Below, piece after piece: positions 1-6,422 of a stretch of 9,134 nt of DNA. Position numbers and translations under genes: made by a program. The stretch lies in NCBI GenBank assembly GCA_017508505.1, contig JAFVYT010000036.1, forward strand, positions 1 through 9,134. The letters run 5' to 3'. The first letter of the stretch is position 1, and each line of letters begins with the position of its first letter. Under the pieces are notes generated by a model. It was given only the letters and a program-made list of their open reading frames with translations, ran no database searches and was not told the origin of the DNA. The DNA is from Clostridia bacterium. Lineage in GTDB: Bacteria > Bacillota_A > Clostridia > Oscillospirales > SIG627.

Positions 1-348
1 CTTGCCCCAACGATGCTCGGACGGTACTATGGCGGCGGGATGATGCCCTCACCGACCCAAGACCGAAAAAACGCAGACGGGACGATCTCTGTGATGGTCT
101 TTCACGGAAAGGGACGATGGGGGTCTCTGTTCCTCTTTCCCTCCCTCTTCTCGGGAAAGCACGTGGAGCATAAAAATGCGGTTACGGTACTGCACGGACA
201 CGATATTCTGGTAGAATTCGACCGTCCGACCCCCTTACAGATCGACGGGGAGACCCTTCGGGACGTGCGCTCCTATCGGGCACTTTCCCCCGTCGGAGCA
301 AGACGGGAGGCTCAGAAGAGCGCCGCTTATGCAAAAAAGGGGATGTAA
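1..348 (+). CDS. Diacylglycerol kinase family lipid kinase, C-terminal part (5' end outside window)
   Basis: The reading frame is open from base 1, so the ATG at 13 is internal and the gene starts upstream of the window. The visible 115 residues look like the C-terminal beta-sandwich domain of the DagK/YegS/LCB5 lipid kinase family. A Gly-Gly-Gly-Met-Met stretch near residues 11-15 is followed by a DGTISVMVFHG strand, an FPSLFSGKHVEH segment, and the family's typical FDRPTPLQIDGE near residues 74-85. Enzymes of this family phosphorylate diacylglycerol or a related lipid with ATP at the inner face of the membrane, recycling diacylglycerol into phospholipid synthesis. The N-terminal ATP-binding domain with its GGDGT motif lies outside the window, so substrate and integrity cannot be judged. 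A strong terminator follows about 35 bp after the stop, so this gene is the last of its transcript and is unrelated to the operon downstream. Confidence 0.85.
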   Translation, partial: LAPTMLGRYYGGGMMPSPTQDRKNADGTISVMVFHGKGRWGSLFLFPSLFSGKHVEHKNAVTVLHGHDILVEFDRPTPLQIDGETLRDVRSYRALSPVGARREAQKSAAYAKKGM

Positions 349-383
349 AAAAAGCGCAGACCGCCTATTCCTATAAAACAAAA

Positions 384-425
384 GGGATTCTTTGGAATAA
401 AACGTCCGAAGAATCCCGTTTTTTT
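384..425 (+). terminator. Rho-independent terminator of the lipid kinase gene
   Basis: A 12-bp stem (arms 384-395 and 406-417, pairing throughout with one G-U wobble) encloses a 10-nt loop and is followed by G and seven T residues at 419-425. It lies 35 bp after the stop of the lipid kinase gene, which is a normal position. An A-rich stretch just upstream (376-383) could let it also work weakly on the other strand. Confidence 0.9.
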
Positions 426-440
426 GATAAAAACAATAAA

Positions 441-560
441 AAACGCATTTTTTGCTACGAACAAACTTCGCCACTCGACGTACCTTTGTACGCCTTCGGG
501 TAACCAAAAAGCAAGGTAAAACTTGCTTTTTGCTCAGTTTGTCCGTTCTGCATCTTTTTT
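441..560. repeat. Structured intergenic element with nested inverted repeats (probable dispersed repeat)
   Basis: This non-coding stretch carries several pairings beyond the two terminators that flank it. CGTAC at 478-482 pairs with GTACG at 487-491 over a 4-nt loop. A perfect 10-bp inverted repeat joins 506-515 to 522-531. An outer pair joins ACAAACT at 461-467 with AGTTTGT at 536-542 and would enclose both hairpins. TTTTTGCT occurs twice in direct orientation, at 449-456 and 527-534. The minus-strand open frame across it is rich in Arg and Lys and looks spurious. The layout suits a short dispersed repeat or a structured RNA; the family is not one I can name, and the copy number in the genome is unknown from this window. 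Confidence 0.45.
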
Positions 561-572
561 TCCTATCCCCTT

Positions 573-618
573 AAAAGGAGCTGTAAAAAAACTTGAGTTT
601 TTTTACAGCTCCTTTTTT
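573..618. terminator. Bidirectional terminator downstream of the araC-type gene
   Basis: A perfect 20-bp inverted repeat (573-592 and 597-616) with a TTGA tetraloop begins immediately next to the regulator's stop codon at 617-619. The stem is A/T-rich at its base and near its loop, so it carries a T-run on either strand. It can end the minus-strand regulator transcript and also block read-through from the left on the plus strand. Confidence 0.9.
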
Positions 619-1414
619 ATTTTTCGTATTGAGCAAAGACGGAGCGGACATACTCCCGAGGGGTGACGTTCATTTTCCGCTTGAAGACAAAGCTGAAATA
701 GCTCTGGGAGGAGAAGCCGCATTCGTAGGCGATGCGGGTCAGGTCAAGGTCGGTGGTCAAAAGAAGGCCGATGGCCTTTTTCAGCCGTCGCTCCTCCACG
801 TATTCCCGCAGGGTGACCCCGACGCTTCGCTTGAAGAGACCGTGAAAATGAACGGGACTCAGGGAGACGGCACGGGCCACGCTCTCCAAGGTCAAATCCC
901 GCGTCAGATCCTCTCCGATGAAGGCAATGGCACGGTCTACCGCATCTGAGGGGACGGAGGCCGCAGAGGAGGAAAAGGCCTGCCTTTGATCCCGCTTCAA
1001 CAGATAGATCAGGCGTAGAACGAGGCTCTGTAAAAGAAGCTCGTCGTCGGCGTTGAGGGCGTTATAGCACCCGATCAATTCCTTGAACAGTGCCAGATAC
1101 TCCGCACGTTGACAGGTCAGAAGAAAGTCCGGCATGGAAAGAAGAACGTCCCGAAGGGGACCCTCTGAGACGCGCAGGTGCACAAAATAGCAACGGAAGG
1201 GAAAACGGGAGTGGCGGGTCTGGCCCGGCTTTGCACAAATGACAAGCTCGGGCGTGACGGCGTGGGCGGCGGCATCCACGTAGGAGATCCCCCCTGATTC
1301 CAAGGGAAGCTCGATCTCAAACATCGTAGTTTTGCGATTTTTGCTGACCTTTAGGTTTTTGGCTCGAATGGCGGAATCGTAGATTCCGGCGGAAGTGATC
1401 TCGGGTAGGGTCAT
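617..1414 (-). CDS. AraC-family transcriptional regulator
   Basis: The 265-residue protein has the usual AraC layout: an N-terminal sensing domain of about 150 residues, probably a cupin-like sugar-binding fold, and a C-terminal DNA-binding domain of two helix-turn-helix motifs. The first motif covers about residues 174-196 (LTLESVARAVSLSPVHFHGLF). The second covers about 224-255 and holds the family signature IAYECGFSSQSYFSFVFKR followed by TPREYVR. The start was set at the ATG at 1414 because GGAGG (1418-1422 on the plus strand) precedes it; the spacing of 3 nt is short. The ATG six codons upstream has no ribosome binding site. The gene is divergent from the six-gene carbohydrate operon with about 110 bp between start codons, so it is probably that operon's regulator, most often an activator in this family. 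The inducer is not predictable. A terminator abuts the stop codon. Confidence 0.93.
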   Translation of the reverse strand: MTLPEITSAGIYDSAIRAKNLKVSKNRKTTMFEIELPLESGGISYVDAAAHAVTPELVICAKPGQTRHSRFPFRCYFVHLRVSEGPLRDVLLSMPDFLLTCQRAEYLALFKELIGCYNALNADDELLLQSLVLRLIYLLKRDQRQAFSSSAASVPSDAVDRAIAFIGEDLTRDLTLESVARAVSLSPVHFHGLFKRSVGVTLREYVEERRLKKAIGLLLTTDLDLTRIAYECGFSSQSYFSFVFKRKMNVTPREYVRSVFAQYEK

Positions 1415-1523
1415 AATCCTCCAAAAAAGCATAAGAAATCAAATAAATTTACTAAAAAATCGCTATTATTATGATATAAAAAATAATACAATGGATTCAA
1501 CAAAATGTCAAGGAGGGCATTCG
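1415..1523. promoter_or_regulatory. Divergent promoter region between regulator and operon, with candidate operator
   Basis: This AT-rich stretch separates the two divergent start codons. On the plus strand TACAAT at 1487-1492 is a good -10 box, but 17 bp upstream there is only a poor -35 (around 1464-1469), as expected for an activator-dependent promoter. TATTATT at 1464-1470 and AATAATA at 1482-1488 form a perfect 7-bp inverted repeat with an 11-bp spacer, overlapping that promoter; it could be an operator, although low-complexity AT sequence can produce such repeats by chance. On the minus strand TTGTAT (plus 1486-1491) could be a -35 for the regulator, which would make the two promoters overlap. 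Confidence 0.5.
1510..1517 (+). promoter_or_regulatory. Ribosome binding site fixing the operon's first start codon
   Basis: AAGGAGGG lies 6 nt before the ATG at 1524. It decides the start of the MBL-fold gene: the same frame is open back to 1395, but that longer version would run through the AT-rich promoter region and encode a low-complexity Asn/Lys/Tyr-rich extension. Confidence 0.9.
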
Positions 1524-2198
1524 ATGAAAATCACCTTTTTGGGTCAAGCGTCCCTTCTGTTTGAAACGGAAGGGAAAAAAATCCTGATCGACCCCTACTT
1601 TTCCGACAGTGTGGGTGCCATGAACGAGGCCAAGCATCGCCGCGTTCCCGTGGAGGATTGGCTTTTCCGGATCCGTCCCGACGTGATTCTGTTCACCCAC
1701 TGCCACATCGACCACTACGATCCCGAAACGGCAGAAAAGCTTTTGAAGGGCGCCGAGGGCATCACGGTGCTGGGTCCGATGAGCGTTTGGCAGGAAGCAC
1801 GAAAGCTCGGCGGGAATCACAATTACGTGATGTTCTCCCCCGGAACGCATTGGACAGAGGGGAAGGCAGAGATCCTTGCGGTACCCGCCTGCCACAGTGA
1901 TCCCGACGCCATCGGCGCGGTAATCTGTGCCGAGGGAAAGAAGTACTACGTCACGGGTGACACCCTGTACAACGAGAGTATTTTCCCCGCCCTGCCCGAG
2001 TCTCTGGAGGCGGTATTCGTACCCGTCAACGGCCAGGGAAACAACATGAACGCCGTAGATGCGGAGCATTTTGCCGAGCGCTGCAAAGCACGCTTTACGG
2101 TGCCGCTGCACGTAGGGATGCTGGACGATATGACCCCTGATATCTACAAAGGAAATAATCGGGTTCTGCCCGAGATTTATAAGGAAATAAAGCTATGA
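1524..2198 (+). CDS. Metallo-beta-lactamase-fold hydrolase, UlaG/YtkL-like (possible sugar lactonase)
   Basis: The 224-residue protein carries a full MBL metal-binding set: THCHIDH at residues 58-64 (H59, H61, D63, H64), H124 in PACHSD, D146 in YVTGDT, and H196 in PLHVG. It lacks a signal peptide, so it should be cytoplasmic. The family also includes UlaG (L-ascorbate-6-phosphate lactonase, about 350 residues) and shorter YtkL-type proteins of about 225 residues; this one has the short form. NGQGNNMNAVDAEHFA at about 169-184 is a typical stretch of the UlaG-like group. It is the first gene of the operon, and its stop overlaps the next start as ATGA, which suggests translational coupling to the sugar-acid dehydratase. 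A lactonase opening a sugar lactone to the acid used by that dehydratase is the most economical role, but this is inferred from context. A phosphodiesterase or another hydrolase is possible. Confidence 0.9.
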   Translation: MKITFLGQASLLFETEGKKILIDPYFSDSVGAMNEAKHRRVPVEDWLFRIRPDVILFTHCHIDHYDPETAEKLLKGAEGITVLGPMSVWQEARKLGGNHNYVMFSPGTHWTEGKAEILAVPACHSDPDAIGAVICAEGKKYYVTGDTLYNESIFPALPESLEAVFVPVNGQGNNMNAVDAEHFAERCKARFTVPLHVGMLDDMTPDIYKGNNRVLPEIYKEIKL

Positions 2199-3355
2199 AA
2201 ATCACAGACATCAAAACCTTTCCGGTGGACTGCTTCCGTACCAACTGGGTCTTCGTTAAAGTTTATACCGACGAGGGCATCACAGGCGTCGGAGAGGCCA
2301 CTCTGGAGTACAAGGAAAAGGCTCTGACCGGCGCGGTCGAGCACATCAAGGAAGCCCTCGTGGGCAAGAATCCCCTGACGGTAGAAAAGCACTATCACGA
2401 CGTTTATCGCGATGCCTATTGGCGCGGCGGTGCGGTTTTGATGAGTGCCCTTTCCGCGGTGGAGATGGCTCTTTGGGACATCGTGGGCAAGTATCTGAAC
2501 ACGCCCGTGTACCAGCTTCTCGGCGGCAAGGTTCGGGATCAGGTGCGCATTTACGTAAACGGATGGTTCTCCGGTGCCAAGACCCCCGAGGAATTCGGTG
2601 AGAAGGCCCGCATCGCCGTGGAGCGTGGCATTACGGCAATGAAGTGGGACCCCTTCGGAAAGAGCTATATGGACATTTCCAACGAGGATCTCAACACGGC
2701 TTTGGAGTGCATTGCTCGTGTGCGTGAGGCGGTGGGTGACAAGGTCGACCTGCTCATCGAGGGACACGGCCGCTTCAACGTACCCACGGCCATCAAGATC
2801 GCCAAGGAAATCGAGCAGTTCCATCCCTACTTCTTCGAGGAGCCCACTCCTCCCGACAGTCTGGAGTCTCTGAAGGCAGTCAGAGAAAAGTCTCCCGTTC
2901 CCATTGCGGCGGGCGAGCGTCTCTACACCCTGCGCTCCTTCCGCGATCTGTTCGAGATGCGCGCGGCCGACTACGTTCAGCCCGACATCTCCCACGCAGG
3001 CGGTATTATGGAGCTCAAGAAGATCTCCGCCGCCGCAGACGCCTGCTATATCCCCTTTGCTCCCCACAACCCCTCCGGCCCCGTGGCCAACGCCGCCAGC
3101 CTACAGCTGGCAGGCTGCTGCCCCAACTTTGCCATTCTGGAGATTATGTACAGTGACGTGGAATGGAGAGGCGACGTGGTCAACGAGGAGCTCCATTACG
3201 AAAACGGCTATCTGTCCATTCCCGACAAGCCCGGTCTGGGCATTGAGATCAACGAGGAGGAGTGTGCCAAGCATCCCTACTCCCCCCACACCCTTCGCCA
3301 CTACACCGGCGCTCTGACGGACATCCGTCCCGCAAAGACGAAATTCTATTTTTAA
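2195..3355 (+). CDS. Enolase-superfamily sugar-acid dehydratase, galactonate dehydratase-like (mandelate racemase family)
   Basis: The 386-residue protein has the N-terminal capping domain (about 1-125, with the family's RGGAVLMSALSAVEMALWDI) and a C-terminal TIM barrel. Compared from memory with E. coli DgoD, the catalytic positions line up at constant spacing: metal ligands E189, E215 (FFEEP) and E241 (AAGER), general acid H191, the D264/H291 dyad (QPDISHAGG and APHNPSGP), and E316. These enzymes dehydrate an aldonic acid to a 2-keto-3-deoxy acid with Mg2+ in the cytoplasm. The first metal ligand is Glu (IEGHGR) where DgoD has Asp (LDFHGR), which points to a different subgroup, so substrate is left open: galactonate, gluconate or another sugar acid. 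The 4-bp ATGA overlap with the upstream gene and the 9-bp gap to the glycosidase support one operon. Confidence 0.93.
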   Translation: MKITDIKTFPVDCFRTNWVFVKVYTDEGITGVGEATLEYKEKALTGAVEHIKEALVGKNPLTVEKHYHDVYRDAYWRGGAVLMSALSAVEMALWDIVGKYLNTPVYQLLGGKVRDQVRIYVNGWFSGAKTPEEFGEKARIAVERGITAMKWDPFGKSYMDISNEDLNTALECIARVREAVGDKVDLLIEGHGRFNVPTAIKIAKEIEQFHPYFFEEPTPPDSLESLKAVREKSPVPIAAGERLYTLRSFRDLFEMRAADYVQPDISHAGGIMELKKISAAADACYIPFAPHNPSGPVANAASLQLAGCCPNFAILEIMYSDVEWRGDVVNEELHYENGYLSIPDKPGLGIEINEEECAKHPYSPHTLRHYTGALTDIRPAKTKFYF

Positions 3356-3364
3356 GGGGGCTTT

Positions 3365-4780
3365 ATGGAACGCTTTCATAAAATCGGCGAGATCGTCGCA
3401 AAATCCTCCCACGAAATAAAGTTTTCCCGTCTCGGAATCGGCTTTGAGAAGCTGGACCGTGACGTGTTCGACCCCGAGAAGGCATATCCCCATCTGGAAA
3501 AGATCGGTGTGAAGTGGGCAAGACTCCAATCCGGCTGGCTCCGCACCGAAAAGGAAAAGGGCGTTTACGACTTTTCCTGGCTGGATCCCATTGTGGATAA
3601 GATCATCTCTCTGGAGATCGAGCCCTGGCTCTGTCTTTGCTACGGCAATCCCCTTTACACCGAAAAAGCAAAGGAATACTTCGGCGCGGTGGGCATCGCC
3701 CCCGTAGACACCGAGGAGGAAATGCAGGCTTGGCTTGCCTACGTCAAGGCGACGGTGGAGCACTACAAGGGCAAAATCCGCTATTTTGAGATCTGGAACG
3801 AGCCTGACGGAAAAAGCTGCTGGAAGCACGAGAAGGATACCGCTCTTTGGGCGCGCTTTTCCAACCGTACCGCCAAGGCCATTAAGGAGGCCAATCCCGA
3901 CGCGCTGGCAGTCGGTCCCGCCCTTGCAAAATACAAGGACTTTGCCGTCTCCTTTGCAGAGAACGGCGGCTTTGACGGGCTCGACGTGCTTTCCTACCAC
4001 GGATACAGCGTATTCGAGGAGGTCTGGAAGGACCGTTTTCGGGTGTTCGACGACCTGAGAAAAAAGGTGGGCAGACCGGAAATGGAGATCGTGCAGGGTG
4101 AAGGGGGAACCCAATCCCGCTCCGACGGCTCCGGGGCTCTCCACGGCGGAGCATGGACCCAGAGAAAGCAGGTCAAGTACCTCCTGCGTCACTTGATCCT
4201 CGACCTTGCTATGGGCGTGAAATTCACCTCGTACTTCTCCTGTATGGATATGATCGAGGCGCTGAACGGACGCACGGGGAACGTGGCAACCTATCTGGAT
4301 TACGGCTACTTCGGCGTAGTCGGTGCCGAGTTTGACGAAAACGGAAGAAGCGTGGGCACCTACGCACCAAAGCCCTCTTACCGCACCCTTCAGACCCTTT
4401 GTGCGGTAATGGCAGAGGAGTGGGAGCGCATTCCCTTCCCCGCCAAGGCCGAGATTATGCCCTCCATCCGTCTGATTGGAGAGGACTTTGATTTTGCTGA
4501 GACGGAGCATCACGCCTTCCGCAGAGCAAACGGTGCGACGGCTCTCTTCTACTGGGTTCCCAGAAATCTTTTGACCGAAACCTACGAGGGCACCGTTTCC
4601 CTGAGGCTGGACCCCGAGCTGCGGAATATGCCCCTGCAGCTGGTGGATATGGCTGACGGCAGTGTCTTCGACATTCCCGAAGCAATGCGCGGTGAAGACG
4701 GTCTTCTGATCAACCTTCCCGTAACGGACTCCCCCCTGATGCTGATGTTCGGTGACTTTGCCGAATGGAAAAGAGGATAA
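3365..4780 (+). CDS. Clan GH-A glycoside hydrolase, cytoplasmic, family uncertain (GH39-like)
   Basis: The 471-residue protein has a TIM barrel of about 350 residues and a C-terminal beta-rich domain from about 365. On beta strand 4, FEIWNEPD at 141-148 places the acid/base Glu at E146. EIVQGEGG at 241-248 is where the beta-7 nucleophile is expected, giving E246. The 100-residue spacing fits clan GH-A retaining enzymes such as GH39, GH42 or GH5. SYHGY at 210-214 resembles the His-containing strand 6 of GH39-type enzymes. No signal peptide is present, so it should cleave a glycoside already taken into the cell. The start is supported by AAGGGGG at 3354-3360, which overlaps the upstream stop. 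Its genomic partners suggest that the freed sugar is oxidised to a lactone and acid. The sequence does not tell whether the bond is an alpha or beta glycoside, xyloside or uronide. Confidence 0.85.
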   Translation: MERFHKIGEIVAKSSHEIKFSRLGIGFEKLDRDVFDPEKAYPHLEKIGVKWARLQSGWLRTEKEKGVYDFSWLDPIVDKIISLEIEPWLCLCYGNPLYTEKAKEYFGAVGIAPVDTEEEMQAWLAYVKATVEHYKGKIRYFEIWNEPDGKSCWKHEKDTALWARFSNRTAKAIKEANPDALAVGPALAKYKDFAVSFAENGGFDGLDVLSYHGYSVFEEVWKDRFRVFDDLRKKVGRPEMEIVQGEGGTQSRSDGSGALHGGAWTQRKQVKYLLRHLILDLAMGVKFTSYFSCMDMIEALNGRTGNVATYLDYGYFGVVGAEFDENGRSVGTYAPKPSYRTLQTLCAVMAEEWERIPFPAKAEIMPSIRLIGEDFDFAETEHHAFRRANGATALFYWVPRNLLTETYEGTVSLRLDPELRNMPLQLVDMADGSVFDIPEAMRGEDGLLINLPVTDSPLMLMFGDFAEWKRG

Positions 4781-4784
4781 AAAT

Positions 4785-5597
4785 ATGAAAAATGCAGTTT
4801 TGATCACCGGCGCCCAGACCGGAACCGGTTACGCAATCGCAGAAACCTTCGCCCGTGAGGGCTGGGCCGTCTTTATCACCAGCCGCAGAGGCGACGCCGC
4901 AAAGGAAGCGGCAAAGAAGCTGGCGGCTGACTACGGCGTCATCGCCGACGGCTTTGAGTGCCGCATCGGCAGCGAGGAAAAGGTCAAGGAAATGTTCCTG
5001 GAGATCGACCGCTACGACGTGGAGCTGAAGACCATCGTGCTCAACGCCGCCAACATGGGCTTTTATCCCGAGGATCCCGGTGCCGGTCAGGATTTCTGGA
5101 CGGTTCCCGTGGAGGACTTCCGCGGCGTGTTTGAGACCAACCTGGTATGGAACTTCACCCTGATCCGTCAGGCTGCAATGAGAATGAGAGAGACGGGCGG
5201 CGGCTCCGTGGTATTCGTCAGCTCCAACACCGCCTACCGTGCCATCCCGAATCGCACGGCTTACTGTGCCTCCAAGGGAGGAATCAACGCCATGGCGCGC
5301 GCCTTGGCCGTGGATCTCGGCCCCTTCGGCATCCGCTGTAACGCGGTTCTCCCCGGCACCATCAAGACCGAGCGTTGGAAGGAAATGGGCTCGAAGCAGA
5401 TCGTCAACGGTGAGCTAACCCCCATCGGTGACATTTCCGAATTCCAGGACATTGCCAACGCCTGCTACTTCTTCGGAACCGACCTTTCCCGCAACGTAAC
5501 GGGAACGGAATTGGTGCTGGACGGCGGTATGAGCTGTCAGCTCTACCCCAGAAAGCTCAACGAGTGGAAGAAAAAGGCAATGGAGTCCGAAAGCTGA
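4785..5597 (+). CDS. Short-chain dehydrogenase/reductase (SDR), probable sugar or polyol dehydrogenase
   Basis: The 270-residue protein has the classical SDR pattern: nucleotide-binding TGAQTGTG at residues 8-15, LNAAN at 86-90 in the place of NNAG, active-site N119, S147, Y160 and K164 (YCASK), and the C-terminal NVTGTELVLDGG at 237-248. Two Arg residues follow the second beta strand (TSRRGD, 32-37), which often goes with NADP(H) over NAD(H), though this is only suggestive. The start at 4785 is chosen because AAGAGG at 4771-4776 precedes it; the frame extends 11 codons further, but those overlap the glycosidase gene. It is fourth in the operon, 4 bp after the glycosidase. A likely role is oxidising the released sugar at C1 to a lactone, or a keto/hydroxy conversion of a sugar acid. 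The substrate cannot be read from sequence. Confidence 0.93.
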   Translation: MKNAVLITGAQTGTGYAIAETFAREGWAVFITSRRGDAAKEAAKKLAADYGVIADGFECRIGSEEKVKEMFLEIDRYDVELKTIVLNAANMGFYPEDPGAGQDFWTVPVEDFRGVFETNLVWNFTLIRQAAMRMRETGGGSVVFVSSNTAYRAIPNRTAYCASKGGINAMARALAVDLGPFGIRCNAVLPGTIKTERWKEMGSKQIVNGELTPIGDISEFQDIANACYFFGTDLSRNVTGTELVLDGGMSCQLYPRKLNEWKKKAMESES

Positions 5598-5639
5598 TCG
5601 GGCATCCCCATAAAACGAAGGAAAGAAGGCATAAGCCGA

Positions 5640-6422
5640 GTGAGAAGAGACCATCATATGCATCCGCAGATCCTGACCCGACCCGAGGCCTGGCGAGACT
5701 TTTTGGAGCGGGCAATCCATTTGGGGATCGACGAGGTTTGCTTTACGGATCATATGCCCCTTTCCCTCTCCCGAGCCAAGGACCGTATGCCTGCGGGGAG
5801 CGTAAGGGAGTATTGCAGACGGGTACGTAAGATCGGTGCGGAATACGCAGACCGCATTACGGTGCTCTGCGGAATCGAGATCGACTACCATCCCTCGGTG
5901 CTTTCGGAGATCGAAGCGGTGCTGGGAGAGGGTGAGTTTGACCGTATCCTCGGCTCCAGCCATATCCATCTGTTTTGCAAGGACACCGAGCGCTACACAA
6001 AAAACGACTTTGCAAGGGCGGCATTGGAAAATTCCCTCGCGGCGGTAGAGAGCGGATTGTTTACCAATCTTTCTCACCCCGATATGTTCCGTTTCCCCTT
6101 CACCCGTCCCGATCGCTATTCCTTTCTTGAGGGAGACGACTATACCCCGGAAAAAAACGAGTCGCTCATTCGGACGCTTTTGAAGAGGGCTGCTGAAAAG
6201 GGTGTTGTATTGGAGATCAATCCCCACCTTGCCGAGGCAATGGAAAACAACCTTTCCTATCTGTACCCGAGCCAAAGGATTATGGAGTGGGCGCTTGAGA
6301 TTCCGTCTCTGACCTTCACCTACGGCTCGGATGCTCATAAGGCGGAGGCAGTAGGAGCGCTCCTTGACAAGATCGAAGCCCATCCCCTTTACGGCGGAGC
6401 GTTGAACGAAAGGCGTGTCTGA
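5640..6422 (+). CDS. PHP-domain phosphoesterase, histidinol-phosphatase-like (first of tandem pair)
   Basis: The 260-residue protein carries the complete PHP metal-ligand set: H6 and H8 in DHHMH (4-8), FTDH at 35-38 (D37, H38), E80 in CGIE, H108 in GSSHIH, H146 in LSHPD, and D231 and H233 in GSDAH. It resembles HisK-type histidinol-phosphate phosphatases, but no other histidine genes are near. The GTG start at 5640 is the only reasonable one: the ATG at 5658 would remove H6. AAAGAAGG at 5622-5629 gives a ribosome binding site with long spacing of 10 nt. The 42-bp gap after the dehydrogenase gene is the largest in the operon, but it has no terminator. A sugar-phosphate phosphatase role fits the operon, though this is inference. 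A cyclic phosphate or nucleotide substrate is also possible. Confidence 0.9.
   Translation: MRRDHHMHPQILTRPEAWRDFLERAIHLGIDEVCFTDHMPLSLSRAKDRMPAGSVREYCRRVRKIGAEYADRITVLCGIEIDYHPSVLSEIEAVLGEGEFDRILGSSHIHLFCKDTERYTKNDFARAALENSLAAVESGLFTNLSHPDMFRFPFTRPDRYSFLEGDDYTPEKNESLIRTLLKRAAEKGVVLEINPHLAEAMENNLSYLYPSQRIMEWALEIPSLTFTYGSDAHKAEAVGALLDKIEAHPLYGGALNERRV

Noticed and set aside
235..507. Small minus-strand frame of 90 codons across the end of the lipid kinase gene and the intergenic repeat
   Set aside because: It overlaps a real gene, a terminator and the repeat, and its composition is that of translated repeat sequence.
1395..1523. Upstream extension of the MBL-fold protein
   Set aside because: The extension runs through the promoter region with low-complexity residues, while a strong ribosome binding site precedes the ATG at 1524, where homology-like sequence begins.
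2177..3067. Open frame of 296 codons on the minus strand across the dehydratase gene
   Set aside because: It is antisense to the conserved enolase-superfamily gene, with no own ribosome binding site or recognisable family.
3366..3378. Sequence resembling a CcpA cre site at the start of the glycosidase gene
   Set aside because: It is one base short of the 14-bp cre pattern and lies inside the coding start in mid-operon, so a chance match is more likely.
3101..4807. Long open frame of 568 codons on the minus strand across the glycosidase gene
   Set aside because: It is antisense to a gene with clear catalytic motifs and operon context. The GC-rich codon choice of the plus-strand gene removes reverse-strand stops, and the product shows no recognisable domain.
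5415..6383. Open frame of 322 codons on the minus strand across the dehydrogenase and first PHP genes
   Set aside because: It spans the junction of two well-supported plus-strand genes and has no recognisable domain.
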